Below, piece after piece: positions 43,415 to 53,356 of a stretch of 64,000 nt of DNA. The translations under genes and the position numbers were made by a program. Position 1 is the stretch's first letter. Each line of letters opens with the position of its first letter. The notes below the pieces were generated by a model. The model searched no databases. It was given only the letters and a program-made list of their open reading frames with translations, and was not told the origin of the DNA. The stretch spans positions 15,942,001-16,006,000 of the forward strand of contig JAWQUS010000032.1 in the NCBI GenBank assembly GCA_036365455.1. The letters run 5' to 3'. This DNA comes from Macrosoma leucophasiata. Lineage: Eukaryota > Arthropoda > Insecta > Lepidoptera > Hedylidae.

Positions 43415-43937
43415 GTTTAGTATATACATTATACAATTACATAGGTATTTTTTTTCTCATTTCAAACAATATCGGTTCATCATATCTATATGTTCTGTCC
43501 TTGTCTACAAAAAACGAGTCACCGAGCCAGCTGCCAGTGAGCCAATTGAGACAATTTACGCGACCTAATCGCTAATTGCTGTCAATGGAGCTCAATTTAT
43601 TAATGAGTATGTTTTTTTGACCGGTTACACTGTTGAAATAAAAAACACGTTGGGTGCATCGACCGAAAAATTAAATATATTTTTGAGAAAATGTTTATAG
43701 GCTGCAGTTTTAACTTCGTTACATAAAAATATCGCGGGACGCTGCTGCCCATCCCACGTTATTGCATTTATTTTCCCTTCCGAGTTTGACCGTCATTATT
43801 TGGTCGTCGAGTCTTGAAATTTTTTCATTGTCTAATTTTTCGCAAGCTACAAAAAATATAAAGAAACAATTTTATAACAAAAAACGAAAATAAATGAAAC
43901 TGAAAAACAATAGTAAAATCCTTTTTATTAATTTATT
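43415..43937. other. Unassigned spacer
   Basis: A short A-tail echo (ATAGGCTGCAG...GTTACATAAAA) at 43688-43729. No gene. Confidence 0.45.
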
Positions 43938-43949
43938 TAATCTTAATAA

Positions 43950-44418
43950 GAATCGCGCATGGCCCCGCGGCTGGTGTAGATCGGAAGCCATCTACTCGGT
44001 TAAGCGATACGGGTGCGATCGGGTGTGTGATGGGTGACCGCTAGTGGAAAATTAAAATGCGCGTTTCCGTGCTTCAGAGGGCACGTAAAGCCGTTGGTCC
44101 CGGTTGTTATCGATAGATAACAGTCGTTAACCTTGTCGGAAGCCTTACGGGCGGTTTGAAAACATCCGACAGCGAGGTTGGTCACTAACCCATATCTCCA
44201 CCACGCTGCTCCAATGCGGGTTGGTGAAGATATGGGTTAGTGACCAACCCGCTGTCGGATATTTTCAAACCGCCCGTAATGCCTCCGACAAGGTCTATAA
44301 CCCTCTCCTATCTCCACCAACCCGCATTGGAGCAGCGTGGTGGAGTAAGCTCCAGGCCTCCCCCGAAAAAGGGGAGAGACTTGTGCCCAGAAGTGGGACG
44401 TATAATGGGTCGCCAATA
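43950..44418 (+). repeat. N2: 5S-headed SINE with large internal palindrome
   Basis: The 5S-like head (GGTTAAGCGATACGGG...GATGGGTGACCGC) and tail match N1. TAATCTTAATAA at 43938-43949 and 44419-44430 is a perfect 12-bp target duplication. Arms at about 44131-44198 and 44229-44299 are near-perfect reverse complements, an inverted duplication absent from N1. Confidence 0.85.
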
Positions 44419-44514
44419 TAATCTTAATAAATAAGTTCCATAATTAATCTAGGTACTTATACCTAAGTTTTTTGAGCGAAAAAAAGTAGTTACAATATCC
44501 AGCAAGTAATATTG

Positions 44515-44595
44515 CACACCTATGAAAGAGACAATCGGCTAGTTTCGACTTCGTAGAGCGTAAGTGTCGACCATTGCCTCTGTAAACACGGTTAG
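44515..44595 (-). repeat. Family I fragment
   Basis: AGAGACAATCGGCTAGTTTC and GACTTCGTAGAGCG match family I in inverse orientation. Confidence 0.65.
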
Positions 44596-44614
44596 GTACC
44601 TACGTAAACACTTA

Positions 44615-45560
44615 GCCTGGGTCGCACCAAGATGTTTGTTACATTTCACATCCTCCTCTAACTTTAACAGATTTATTTAAGACTAGCTGTTGCCCGCGGC
44701 TTCGCCCGCGTGGATGTCGTTTAATAACTTATTTATAATTTACGATGCCGTGGAAATGTCCCAATCAAGTTTCCCGTTGCGTACCTCTTTGTGGAGTACT
44801 AATAGCTTGTGTAACTTAGCTTCGAAAACGTCTATAACTTCAAAAATATCTATTTAATTAGAGCCTGTTCATTAATATTCCACCTTGAAAATTGCGGAAA
44901 GTCCCATTCCAACTTCCCTACCCATTTTAAGGGGATTGAGGGAAGATTAAAAAAATATATTGATGCAACAAAAGAGTCTGTAAACCAATTTTGAGGCATT
45001 AAAAACTGACAAAATACCCGTACAAACTATCACCTCCTCTCTTAGGAGGTTGATCGCACATTTCCAAAAAAAGAAAAATCTTAAGAGCCCTTAACCTTTC
45101 TTAGTATGAACTTTGTTCAGCGGTAATAAAGTGCAAATTGACTTTTTGACGTTAGGAACACACCTACATCGCTTGGACAACCGTGAGTGCTTGTAATTTA
45201 ATATGAACTTTATACAACAGCAATAAAGCTCAAGTTGACTTTACGTTTTAGTTAGAAAAGATTTGTATGGGAAAAAGAAAAGGGCTGTTTTTAGGGGTTT
45301 TCCGGCAATTATTCGACTTTTTCTCGCCGTACATACTATCCTTGAAATTCAACAAACATATAAAAAAAAGAATTGGCCAAATTGGTCCAGGCGTTGTTGA
45401 GTTATGCGCTTACCAACACATTTTGCGATTCATTTTTATATTTAAGATAGAGAAGGATGTGAAATGTTACAATAACTTTAACTCTCTTAGAGAAATCTGT
45501 TAAAGTTAGAGAAGGATGTGAAATGTTACAATAACTTAAACTTTAACAAATATCATGGTG
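44615..45560. mobile_element. TIR element carrying a CTAGCTGTTGCCCGCGG insert
   Basis: Left CACCAAGATGTTTGTTAC, CACATCCTCCTCTAAC and TTTAACAGATTT are mirrored on the right by AAATCTGTTAAAG, AGAAGGATGTG and ATATCATGGTG. A 30-base unit starting AGAGAAGGATGTG repeats at 45448 and 45508. The central 44682-45447 belongs to the family seen at 2469, with ATTTAAGA on both sides. Confidence 0.65.
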
Positions 45561-45569
45561 CCACAAAAA

Positions 45570-45660
45570 ATAGTTAAGTAATAGCTTATAAATATGCGTA
45601 AAAATTAGGTTTGCAGCATATCTGGATAAACGAAATGATTTTGCAGTGGGATCCTTACCT
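45570..45660 (+). repeat. O element end fragment
   Basis: AGCTTATAAATATGCG...GGTTTGCAGCATATCTGG...TTGCAGTGGGATCC matches the right end of O. Confidence 0.65.
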
Positions 45661-46128
45661 AATATTTTAAATTCAAACACCGAACTCTAATTCGAAACAG
45701 GAAGATAACAAATCGTGCCGAGATCCCAATGATATTCGCTCGCACATGCGAACTATGCCTAAACAGTCAAACAGCCATTCACCACTGTTTCAATCCAAAT
45801 AGACGTTACCACAATGAAAAACGTTAAGTTAAAAACAAGCTTATCGTTATACACATAGAGTGTATTATCATCTTGACTCGTCATTTAAATTTTCCTTCAA
45901 TGAACACACTGTAGACTTCGGAGTTCAGTTCATTAAGCTTTCAAGCTGTGGGCCGCACATCACATTAAAATTGCCTTTCACAAAGGAAATAGGTTATTGC
46001 TTTGTTCTTTATAATCCGTGATGAAACTCGCCGTGGGTGTTACACACTCTTTATTTCGGAATACTTATATCGTATAGACACTTTGTATTTTGATGATCTC
46101 ATACTTTAAATATAGTAAAATGAAACTT
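45661..46128. other. Unassigned spacer
   Basis: No gene recognised. Confidence 0.5.
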
Positions 46129-46275
46129 AGGGTGAGATTCACAGACCGCACTACGACTTTACTTTGAGCAAAGTATGCTTAGAACTGTCAGTACAGTATG
46201 GGATTTGACAGCTCGAAGCGTACGTTGCTTCAAAGTACGCTTAGAACTGTCAAAACTCGTACTTTACTGACAAAG
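46129..46275 (+). repeat. Fragment related to the GATTCACA TIR element
   Basis: GGTGAGATTCACAGACCGCA and ACTTTACTTTG match the end of 16694-16942. AAAGTACGCTTAGAACTGTC-like units repeat inside. Confidence 0.5.
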
Positions 46276-46927
46276 ACATAGATTTAGTAGAAATTACTCA
46301 TTTTAAATTCAACTTAGAAATCATGTTAAAAATAAAAAAATATATTAGATATAAGTATAATGATACATATCTCGTTTAAATAAATAAACAACTTTTTTGT
46401 CTTATTTTATTTGCCATGCCTTAATATTTACTAATGTTAGTCGAGTAAAATTACCTGTTTAGATTGCTAATTAGTTAATTATCTAATTATAAGTATCACA
46501 GTAATTCAGCTAATGACAGTCAAATACCTACACAATTATTTAATTACAAACAAATCTATAATTTTGTTGACATCCAGACACATGAGGGAATCTGTCAAGC
46601 TTGATAACTTTAGCTATGCCAGAAAACCCCTGATGCAACGCACTCCCCTGTCACTTCTAAAGTAAACGTTATCTACTGATTGTTAAATTTGTCAAAAACC
46701 ATAACTTTATCAAATATTTTGGTGTAACCTAGTAAAAAAAAAATCACTCGACACAGGCGACACGAGATTTATATATATTAAGAAGATTAAGAAAGAAAAG
46801 ATAATATACCTATGTAAAAAATATTTAATGAGGCTGTACAATAAACAAGTTATAAAATATATTAAATATGTATAAGATACAAATAAATGATAATAATTAA
46901 TTAACATTATAATGTTATTTTATCTTA
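46276..46927. other. Unassigned AT-rich region
   Basis: A short piece GCGACACGAGATTTATATAT at 46758 echoes the tail at 41850. No gene. Confidence 0.45.
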
Positions 46928-47175
46928 TTTAAATAAAAATCAATTGCTGTTAGTTAGTCTCGCTAAAACTCAAAAACGGCTGGACCGATTTGGCTAATTT
47001 TGGTTTTGAATGATTTTTAGAAGTCCAGGTAAGGTTTAAAAGGTAAAAAAATATGAAGAAATTGAAGGAGAATAGTAAAAAACACTTTTTTTCCCATACA
47101 AATAGTTCGTATCTAACAAACCTTTGACACATTATTTCATTGTGAGGCAATACGAAGTTTGCCGGGTCAGCTAGT
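46928..47175 (+). mobile_element. L-type Helitron-like element
   Basis: AAAAATCAATTGCTGTTAG to GCCGGGTCAGCTAG|T; opposite strand to the 6633 copy. Confidence 0.65.
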
Positions 47176-47499
47176 TTATTATAATATTATAATATCAGTA
47201 CATATTAACCTAAATATTATATTTTATACTCAGAATTGTAAGTACCAAGACGTACTTAGTCAATTACCTATTTATTTGTTAGTGTCTTAAACTCGACACG
47301 TATAAGGAAAATCAATTATAATGAATCTACTAATTATTTATATCGATCGAGAAGTAGCACCATATATTTATTTTACGTATATTTTTCCTTATTTGTCCCT
47401 CCTAGTATAGGATTATCATGGGATCAAAGAGAGGTTAGGTTGTACAGTACCTACGCCAAGCTGTTTTGACATAAATATGGCATTGTTAAATAGGTCATT
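47176..47499. other. Unassigned AT-rich spacer
   Basis: No repeat or gene recognised before the GC-rich region upstream of the exon. Confidence 0.5.
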
Positions 47500-48119
47500 A
47501 GGTAAGGAAGTATTAGCATTAACGTTTCTGGGAATAGGCGGGTGCGGGCCGGCATTGAACACCCAACGAGTATAGTCCGATCTGCTTTATCTAATGCACA
47601 TTGCATTGCTTTTAGTTTTCAGTGCGGTTACGCCACGCACGGCTCGCACAGAAATAACGTGGAATATCGGTCACAGACTCCGAGAACGCATCGAATTAAT
47701 TGATGGCTGGACGGTACACCACTATCGCAGTGGCGGTGCCGCGGGCGGACGCATCCGTTGCTCTTTTTTTTATAAACCGGGATACGGAAAGCGCGCCAAT
47801 CGTAAATGCGCGACATAATTTTTGACAGTTATTTTTTTTTATTCAACGCTTTGATCTCGTAATAAAATATGCCTGCATTTTTAGATATATAAGCGAAAAT
47901 ATCGCCGCGTATCGCAAAGGTCAGCGATAGGAGAGCGCGTGATGTTTTCGTAACGCTTAAGTATCTGTATTTTGAATATTGCGATAAATTATTGCGGTCG
48001 AGTGCAAATGTCACGATATCAACAGTAATTATGAATCGAGTGGAATGGTGGATATTTAGTTAAGCGGCGGCCCTTCGTGGAAACCCGCACGTTGATTCAT
48101 AGACCGGTTATCTGTTTTG
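47500..48119 (+). promoter_or_regulatory. Presumed promoter and 5' UTR region of the 48.1-kb gene
   Basis: This is the only 600-base stretch outside the exon with many CpGs and no recognisable repeat. It includes TCAGT at 47619-47623, which matches the arthropod initiator, but no clear TATA box or DPE at the expected distance. An open frame at 47594-47818 begins with a hydrophobic stretch but has no other coding sign; I treat it as leader sequence. Promoter function is inferred from position and composition. Confidence 0.4.
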
Positions 48120-48176
48120 ATGCATAAACTATGGCGTGTGAGGTTACAAGTTGGATTCCGGACGCGGTCGCGGTAA
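48120..48176 (+). other. Upstream ORF overlapping the main start codon
   Basis: An ATG 11 bases before the main ATG opens an 18-codon frame in another phase that ends at TAA 48174-48176, so it overlaps the main start. A second upstream ATG near 48030 opens a 10-codon frame ending at TAA. Whether either is in the mature mRNA depends on the transcription start, which is unknown. Confidence 0.45.
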
Positions 48177-49183
48177 CATTGCGCGCCGAACGCTCTGCGC
48201 AACCTGTCATCGCCTGGCTCTCGGCATTACGCGCGTCCATAGAGGAATACGATCCGCTGGTGATCGTACGTCCACCCTCCGGCCTCTCCGAAGACTCAGA
48301 CTCGGCCTTCGATGAGATCCTCTCGCAACTCGGCAAGGAGATCTACAAGCTCGATGAATACCAGAGACATCTCGCGCCGGCGCAGGAAGAAGTGTCACTC
48401 AGCATCTTGAACATATTCGACGAGTGCTTGGAGAGCATGAACGCCAGCATGGACCAACCAAAACAAACATCGCACAGCGTGGAGGGTAGTGACGTTGAGT
48501 CGAACGTGTCGGACGTCTCTTTCGCCACGAGAACGCCGGTTGGTAGCGAAAGCAGGAAAGCGCCGGTGCCGAAGCCGCGTTTGAAAACCCCGTCAGTATC
48601 CTCATCCATTTACGAGAATTTGGAGGTTAAATGTACGGATACGTTGAGCGACTCAGAGAGTACGTGCTGGAGCTACAAGGAGTGCAATCGGACGATGCCG
48701 CCGAAGGTGTACGCGGCGATGTGGTCGCACTCCAGCGGCTTCCACAACTCCGACGGTATATTGCAGCAAGTGCTATCCGAGCGTAAGGCGACAATCTCAC
48801 GTATATCGCGGCTATCCTTCGATACTGCCAGCGACTTTTCCCCGCCGCAATTCTCTGTTTACTCGCTGCAAGAGGTGGGAGAGCCCGTCAGGTGTACAGT
48901 CGCCGATATGACACCGGACAAGTGTGACGACGGCTATGAGCCTGTACGCGACGCGATCACCGACGAACATATATACGAGGACATTGAATTCACGGACGAA
49001 GGTTGTTCAAGTGGTTGCAGTGTGGAAGTTGAAAGTTATTCTATAAGTGCTAGTTCGGAGGGTATGGACGAGAGCCCTTACGCGAATTTGAGGGACAACG
49101 ATGCTTACGCGGTGCCAGCTGATGTTATTTTTTGGAAGAATATGTTGTTGGATCCCTTTTACAACGACGATGAGGAGGACGAT
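48131..49183 (+). CDS. 5' coding exon of an unidentified tyrosine-motif scaffold-like protein
   Basis: This exon encodes residues 1-351 of a host protein I cannot name. The ATG (AAACTATGG context, A at -3 and G at +4) is preceded in frame by TAA at 48125-48127, so this is the first possible start. The frame is GC-rich and clearly coding-like, unlike its AT-rich surroundings. It reads to GAT|GTAAGT at 49183/49184; beyond that the frame continues only 22 codons to a stop, as expected of intron. No enzyme domain is visible. The protein looks acidic and Ser-rich, with a PxxxPR SH3-type motif at 145-150 and SH2-type tyrosines YENL (161), YEPV (269), YEDI (282), YANL (317) and YAVP (326). Residues 340-351 are very acidic. 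Such a pattern suits the N-terminus of an adaptor or a Dbl-type Rho exchange factor, but this is inference. Downstream exons are not found in the window. Confidence 0.85.
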
Positions 49184-49189
49184 GTAAGT
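49184..49189 (+). other. Splice donor of the first coding exon
   Basis: GAT|GTAAGT is a full-consensus donor, in phase 0 after codon 351. The sequence turns AT-rich immediately afterwards and the open frame ends 70 bases on. I did not find the matching acceptor. Confidence 0.8.
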
Positions 49190-49643
49190 TTTTATTTTGA
49201 TTGTCTATTGCTGCAATGTAGAGTAAAAAGAACTCGCAATTTTATAAAATAACACTGCCTATACGAACGAGTAAACAAAATATGTTTACTATGTTCCACG
49301 TGTTAAAAGTCATGTTCAGGATTAAATTGTGCTGCTTTTAATTATTAATTAACTTGTTGGAAATGTTGGAAGGTATTTTTGTTAACATTTCCTACAATAG
49401 TTTTGCAAATTAACATCAGTAGGTTAATTATCATAGCAAATACAATGATATTATATTGTTAAATACATGCAATACCTTCTGTAAAAACCGACATGAATGC
49501 AAGTAGAAACTTTGAACTTTATGAGGAAACAAAAAAAAAACAAATTGTTGTTTACAGTAATTATTTTTATAGGACAAGAGTATTTGACGGTTAGTTGCGA
49601 TAAGTTGTTAAATGACGTCAATATTTTGTAGAAATTATTCTCG
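49190..49643 (+). other. Start of intron 1, no repeat recognised
   Basis: AT-rich sequence following the donor. I see no exon and no repeat family until the hairpin at 49644. Confidence 0.5.
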
Positions 49644-49694
49644 CGTTTCGGTCGCTTTCCAGCTGGTCACGGTAGCTGGAAAGCGACCGAAACG
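49644..49694. repeat. Perfect 21-bp-arm hairpin in intron 1
   Basis: Arms 49644-49664 and 49674-49694 are exact reverse complements around a 9-base loop (GGTCACGGT). The right arm runs into ACCGAAACGTCGGG, a phrase that recurs near 59450, so the hairpin is probably part of a dispersed repeat rather than a gene-specific element. Confidence 0.85.
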
Positions 49695-49844
49695 TCGGGT
49701 GTATGAAGAAATTTGGGAGTGTTGTATACGCGAGAAAATCCGCAAGTTTAATTTCTACAATGTATGAAGCTCGCGAAACCTACGAAAACGTTATGACGTC
49801 AATATTTATAAATAAATAAATATGGTGTCAAAAACATAATATAT

Positions 49845-50017
49845 GTACGTCCCTGTCATTTCCGGCACATAGGCGTAACACCTTAGGCCTCGGGAGTGGT
49901 AACGCATCTGCATTTTGACCTTAGTCTTTGTGTGGGTGTCTATAGGCTGCAGTCATCACTTAACATCAACGTGAACTGTGTGCTTGTTTACCAATTCCAT
50001 TACATAAAAAAAAAAAA
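49845..50017 (+). repeat. Family A copy, 3' part
   Basis: GTACGTCCCTGTCATTTCCG to ATTACATAAA and a long A run. First of a four-copy same-strand cluster. Confidence 0.85.
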
Positions 50018-50088
50018 TGTCAGCACTCGCAAAAGTAAACAATGTACCATGTCGTAGGTACCTCCAATAAAATAGCGTATACTTTTTG

Positions 50089-50235
50089 CTGGTGGTAGAG
50101 TTGCAGTGTACGAACCGCCTAATAGTAGTGTTAAGCACTATCGTGTTCCGGTTTGATGGTAATGTATGGTCCCGTAATAACTGTCACTGGGACGTAACAA
50201 CTAAGGGAGTGACAACGCATCTCACTTAGGCTTAT
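50089..50235 (+). repeat. Family A copy, 5' part, older variant
   Basis: GCTGGTGGTAGAGTTGCAG to CAACGCATCTCACTTAGG; internal deletion after GCAGTGTACG. Confidence 0.75.
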
Positions 50236-50240
50236 CCTAT

Positions 50241-50531
50241 ACTGGTGGTAGAGTTCCAGTGACGGAGCTCGCGGGCGTAGGCACCACCGCATTACCTAAT
50301 ATACTTGCCGCTAAATGGTAGTGTTCAGCACTATCGTGTTCCGGTCAGGTGGTAATGTACGGCCCTGTAATTTCCGGCACAGAGGCATATCACCTAATGC
50401 CTCAGGAGTGGCAGCGCATCTGCATTTTGACCTCTGGTCATTGTGTGGGTGTCTATAGGCTGCAGTCCTCACTTAACATCAATGTGAACTGCATGCTTGT
50501 TTGCCACTTTTATTACATAAAAAAAAAAAAA
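50241..50531 (+). repeat. Family A reference copy, full length
   Basis: Starts ACTGGTGGTAGAGTTCCAG, runs through GTGTTCCGGTCAGGTGG and GGCTGCAGTCCTCACTTAAC, and ends ATTACATAAAAAAAAAA. The A tail and variable 5' truncation show retroposition. The 3' part (CACTTAACATCA...GCTTGTTTGCC) resembles the tail of a common lepidopteran LINE group (general knowledge), which may supply the enzyme. No coding capacity. The frame at 50349-50561 is one of several the family produces by chance. Confidence 0.9.
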
Positions 50532-50596
50532 GGCTGCAGTCATCACTTAACATCAATGTGAACTGCATGCTTGTTTACCTTCGTTACATGAAAAAA
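50532..50596 (+). repeat. Family A tail duplicate
   Basis: GGCTGCAGTCATCACTTAAC to TTACATGAAAAAA, fused to the A run of the preceding copy. Confidence 0.75.
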
Positions 50597-50698
50597 CATT
50601 TACTTAAATATGGTGCAGATAAAAATGTTGGGCACGAAATTAAGACTTTCAAATAGGTACTTTAAAATAAATAAATGTTATTTGTTCATTACCCTATT

Positions 50699-50853
50699 GT
50701 AGTTTTCAGCGTCATCGTATTCCTATTAGATGCTAATGTACCCATGGCCCTGTAACTACCAGAGAGGGCACTACAACTTATGCTGTAGGGGTCCCATCTG
50801 CGTTATGACCATCGGTTTTTATGTAGATGTCTATACGTTGCAGTCATCGTGTT
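50699..50853 (+). repeat. Family A copy, old and diverged
   Basis: TAGTTTTCAGCGTCATCG to CTATACGTTGCAGTCATCG keeps the family order. Confidence 0.6.
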
Positions 50854-51042
50854 ATTGTTGTTTCCTACCTTCATCTATATATCTATACATTTACATAGGT
50901 ACATATATACATACATACATACAAATAAATAAAATTGGAGTGTCTGTTTGTAATATAAAAATAATCGCTTTTTACTAAATGCATATATATGTATGAATAC
51001 ACGGTACATCAGAAAAAATCGAATAATTGCCGGGAAAATCCT
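50854..51042. other. (ATAC)n-rich spacer
   Basis: Contains ACATACATACATACAAATAAA, similar to 23995-24022, and no gene. Confidence 0.5.
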
Positions 51043-51105
51043 AAAACAAACTCTCTTCTTTTTTCCCATACCGTTTGTATGGGAAAAAAGAAGAGAGTTT
51101 GTTTT
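51043..51105. repeat. Perfect 29-bp-arm hairpin
   Basis: 51043-51071 and 51077-51105 are exact reverse complements with a five-base loop (CGTTT). Confidence 0.9.
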
Positions 51106-51446
51106 CTAACTAAAACGTAGACTCAATGTAGGTGTGTTTCTAACGTCAAAGAGTCGTCAAATCTTTTTGACAGGACGAAGTCTGTCGAGTTAAATAAAAA
51201 GATTATAAATACTATTGTAAACAGCTCTACAATCATTAACTGCCAGTTATAATTTACAAACCTCGTCAAATATTTTATGACTAAAATGTAATTCACATGA
51301 GTGATATAATCATAATATCAAGAAGGTATGATACGCAATGCGTTTCTCAAGTCAATTACATAAAGAATTACATAAATAAAATTATATGATTAAACTAAAT
51401 TTATTATAATAAAATTGAATAGACAATAGCACTGCACAGCAATTTT

Positions 51447-51538
51447 ACTGGTGCTCCAAGTGTAGGAACTCGAGGGCGTAGACACCACCGCATTACCTAA
51501 CCCATCTGCCGCTAAATGGTAGTGTTCGGCACTATCGA
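51447..51538 (+). repeat. Family A 5' fragment
   Basis: ACTGGTGCTCCAAG to TGTTCGGCACTATCG. Confidence 0.75.
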
Positions 51539-51572
51539 ACTCCCAAAAATCATTCAAATAATTAAAATAATC

Positions 51573-51844
51573 TTTATATATAAAAATCAATTGCTGTTCG
51601 TTAGTCTCGCTAAAACTCGAGAACGGCTGGACCGATTTGGCTAATTTTGGTTTTGAATGATTTTTGGAAGTCCAGGGACTTTTAGGATGTAAGAAGAACT
51701 TAAAACGTAAGAAAATATGAAGAAATTGAAGAGGAATAGTAAAAAACACAATTTCATTTTCCCACACAAATAGTCCGTTTATATCAAACCTTTGACACAT
51801 TATTTCATTCTGAGGCAATTTGAAGTTTGGCGAGACAGCTAGTA
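51573..51844 (+). mobile_element. L-type Helitron-like element
   Basis: ATAAAAATCAATTGCTGTTCG to GGCGAGACAGCTAG|T. Contains an extra GGATGTAAGAAGAACTTAAA segment. The 142-residue minus frame here is a by-product. Confidence 0.65.
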
Positions 51845-51869
51845 CCTACATTATAAAACAATATTATAA

Positions 51870-52188
51870 TCATTGTTTTATATTATTTCGCATTAACACA
51901 TGCTTGTGAAATATATTTTAATTTTAAAGAAAAATTGAAAGAAAAAATTGACTTCAGGCGAGACTCGAACTCGCGACCTACTGGGAATCTAGTCCAGCCG
52001 CTCTTCCAATTGAGCTACTGAAGCCCTGCCCGATTTGTCAAATCTTTCCTTCACATCTATTGCATTGCTTTATGGTAGCAGCAGCGCCATCTATTACCAA
52101 CAGAATGATGAAAGATGAAAGATTTCACAAATCGGGCAGGGCTTCAGTAGCTCAATTGGAAGAGCGGCTGGACTAGATTCCTAGTAGG
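51870..52188. repeat. Inverted pair of family T elements, second one truncated
   Basis: tRNA-like unit 51950-52025 (minus) is complete. The plus unit begins at 52140 and stops after CTAGTAGG at 52188, losing the T arm. Confidence 0.8.
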
Positions 52189-52317
52189 TACGTCCATACG
52201 ATGGTAACTTGCGTATATTTAAATTGAAAGGTAATGTAAATAATTATAGTAAAATATATATACTAATTTTTGAAAATATCATAATTATTAACTAAAATAA
52301 ACTATCTAAAAACTATA
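52189..52317. other. Unassigned spacer
   Basis: AT-rich; nothing recognised. Confidence 0.5.
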
Positions 52318-52354
52318 AAAAAACAACCAATGCGTATTGCATTGGTTGTTTTTA
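52318..52354. repeat. 15-bp perfect hairpin
   Basis: AAAAACAACCAATGC and GCATTGGTTGTTTTT around GTATT. Confidence 0.8.
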
Positions 52355-52428
52355 TGGTACAGTTATTCGTAGAGATCGAAAATGAATTGAATAATTTACT
52401 CTTGGTAGAACTTCTTGGTAGAACTTGG

Positions 52429-52671
52429 TAGTAGTAACACACGTCCGGATTTGGTACAGAGCGGACAGCGCATTCGGTACGCTCCGAACCAAATCTGGCC
52501 GTGTGTAGAGGACTCCGGCGGACAGAATTATTATTAATCAGGTCCGATGTCACAATGTAAGTATAGAATGTAATGTATTTGGTCTTTATATTGTGCCGAT
52601 GCGGTCCGCTCGCGCAGGTTTGCTCGGCGGATTCGGTCCACTGTACAGAATCCGGACGTGTGTTACTACTA
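52429..52671. mobile_element. TIR element (GTAGTAACACACGTCCGGATT ends)
   Basis: TAGTAGTAACACACGTCCGG on the left is mirrored by the complement ending CGTGTGTTACTACTA on the right; TA at each outer edge suits a mariner-type target. Interior GC-rich CGGTCCGC-type repeats. The 133-residue minus frame is not a gene. Confidence 0.75.
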
Positions 52672-52674
52672 TTG

Positions 52675-52703
<29 letters not shown>
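52675..52703. repeat. (CA)n microsatellite
   Basis: About 14 CA units immediately beside the TIR element. Confidence 0.95.
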
Positions 52704-52705
<2 letters not shown>

Positions 52706-52935
52706 TTATTATATATATAAAGATTTTTTGTTAAATTATTTTTTAATATTTTTCAGAAATCTAGTTTAATGTTTATTCTTTTTTGAAGTTTAGTATAGTT
52801 AGAAATTTAAATTTAATTAATTGTGTAAAAATCTGCGACACAGTTTCCAACTTTTGCAGATATTCATCGTTTTCATAAAAACTATTGTAATGTTCCTAAA
52901 TATTTTGTTTTTAAGTCAATGTTACTCTTAATGTA
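52704..52935. other. Unassigned AT-rich spacer
   Basis: Nothing recognised. Confidence 0.5.
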
Positions 52936-52947
52936 ACATTTGACAAT

Positions 52948-53054
52948 TTTTTTTTATAGCCTCAACTGTCCTACTGCTGGGCAAAAGCCTCCCCTAATTT
53001 TTTCCACCTGTCGCGATCTTTCGCAACCTCAAGCCAGTATGGTTCAAAGCGGTC
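52948..53054 (-). mobile_element. 5'-truncated retroposon with 12-bp target duplication
   Basis: ACATTTGACAAT at 52936-52947 and 53055-53066. The insert has an A tail on the minus strand. Its CCTACTGCTGGGCAAAAGCC phrase is a familiar LINE 3' sequence of moths (general knowledge). Confidence 0.8.
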
Positions 53055-53066
53055 ACATTTGACAAT

Positions 53067-53356
53067 AATAAAAAAAACTAACAAATACATCTATACCTCC
53101 TGGTGCAACCAAACCATTGTTTATATAGAATTTCATTCAGACTTTCTTACAAAGTACACAAACATGTCGACCATGACATGATGCCTGTATGATAAGGCAT
53201 TGCTACTTCATATCTCGTACGGTGGCAGAAATTCGCGTTAATCTATGAGTCAATCCTGTCTTCCGATTTTAAGTATCTGTGTCATTTTCAGCTATTCTTT
53301 TTTCAAATAGTATCGTCTTTTTATGACCCACTAGATGACTCGCAATTTCCGCCTGG
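53067..53356. other. Unassigned spacer
   Basis: Nothing recognised. Confidence 0.5.

Noticed and set aside
47594..47818. 74-residue frame with signal-peptide-like start upstream of the host exon
   Set aside because: Possible 5' leader; no conserved motif and a low-information C-terminus. Not enough to call a gene.
51390..51818. 142-residue minus frame
   Set aside because: Composed of a Helitron-like element and an A fragment; sister copies encode unrelated broken frames.
52302..52703. 133-residue minus frame
   Set aside because: It runs through a (CA)n microsatellite and a TIR element; no coding signature.
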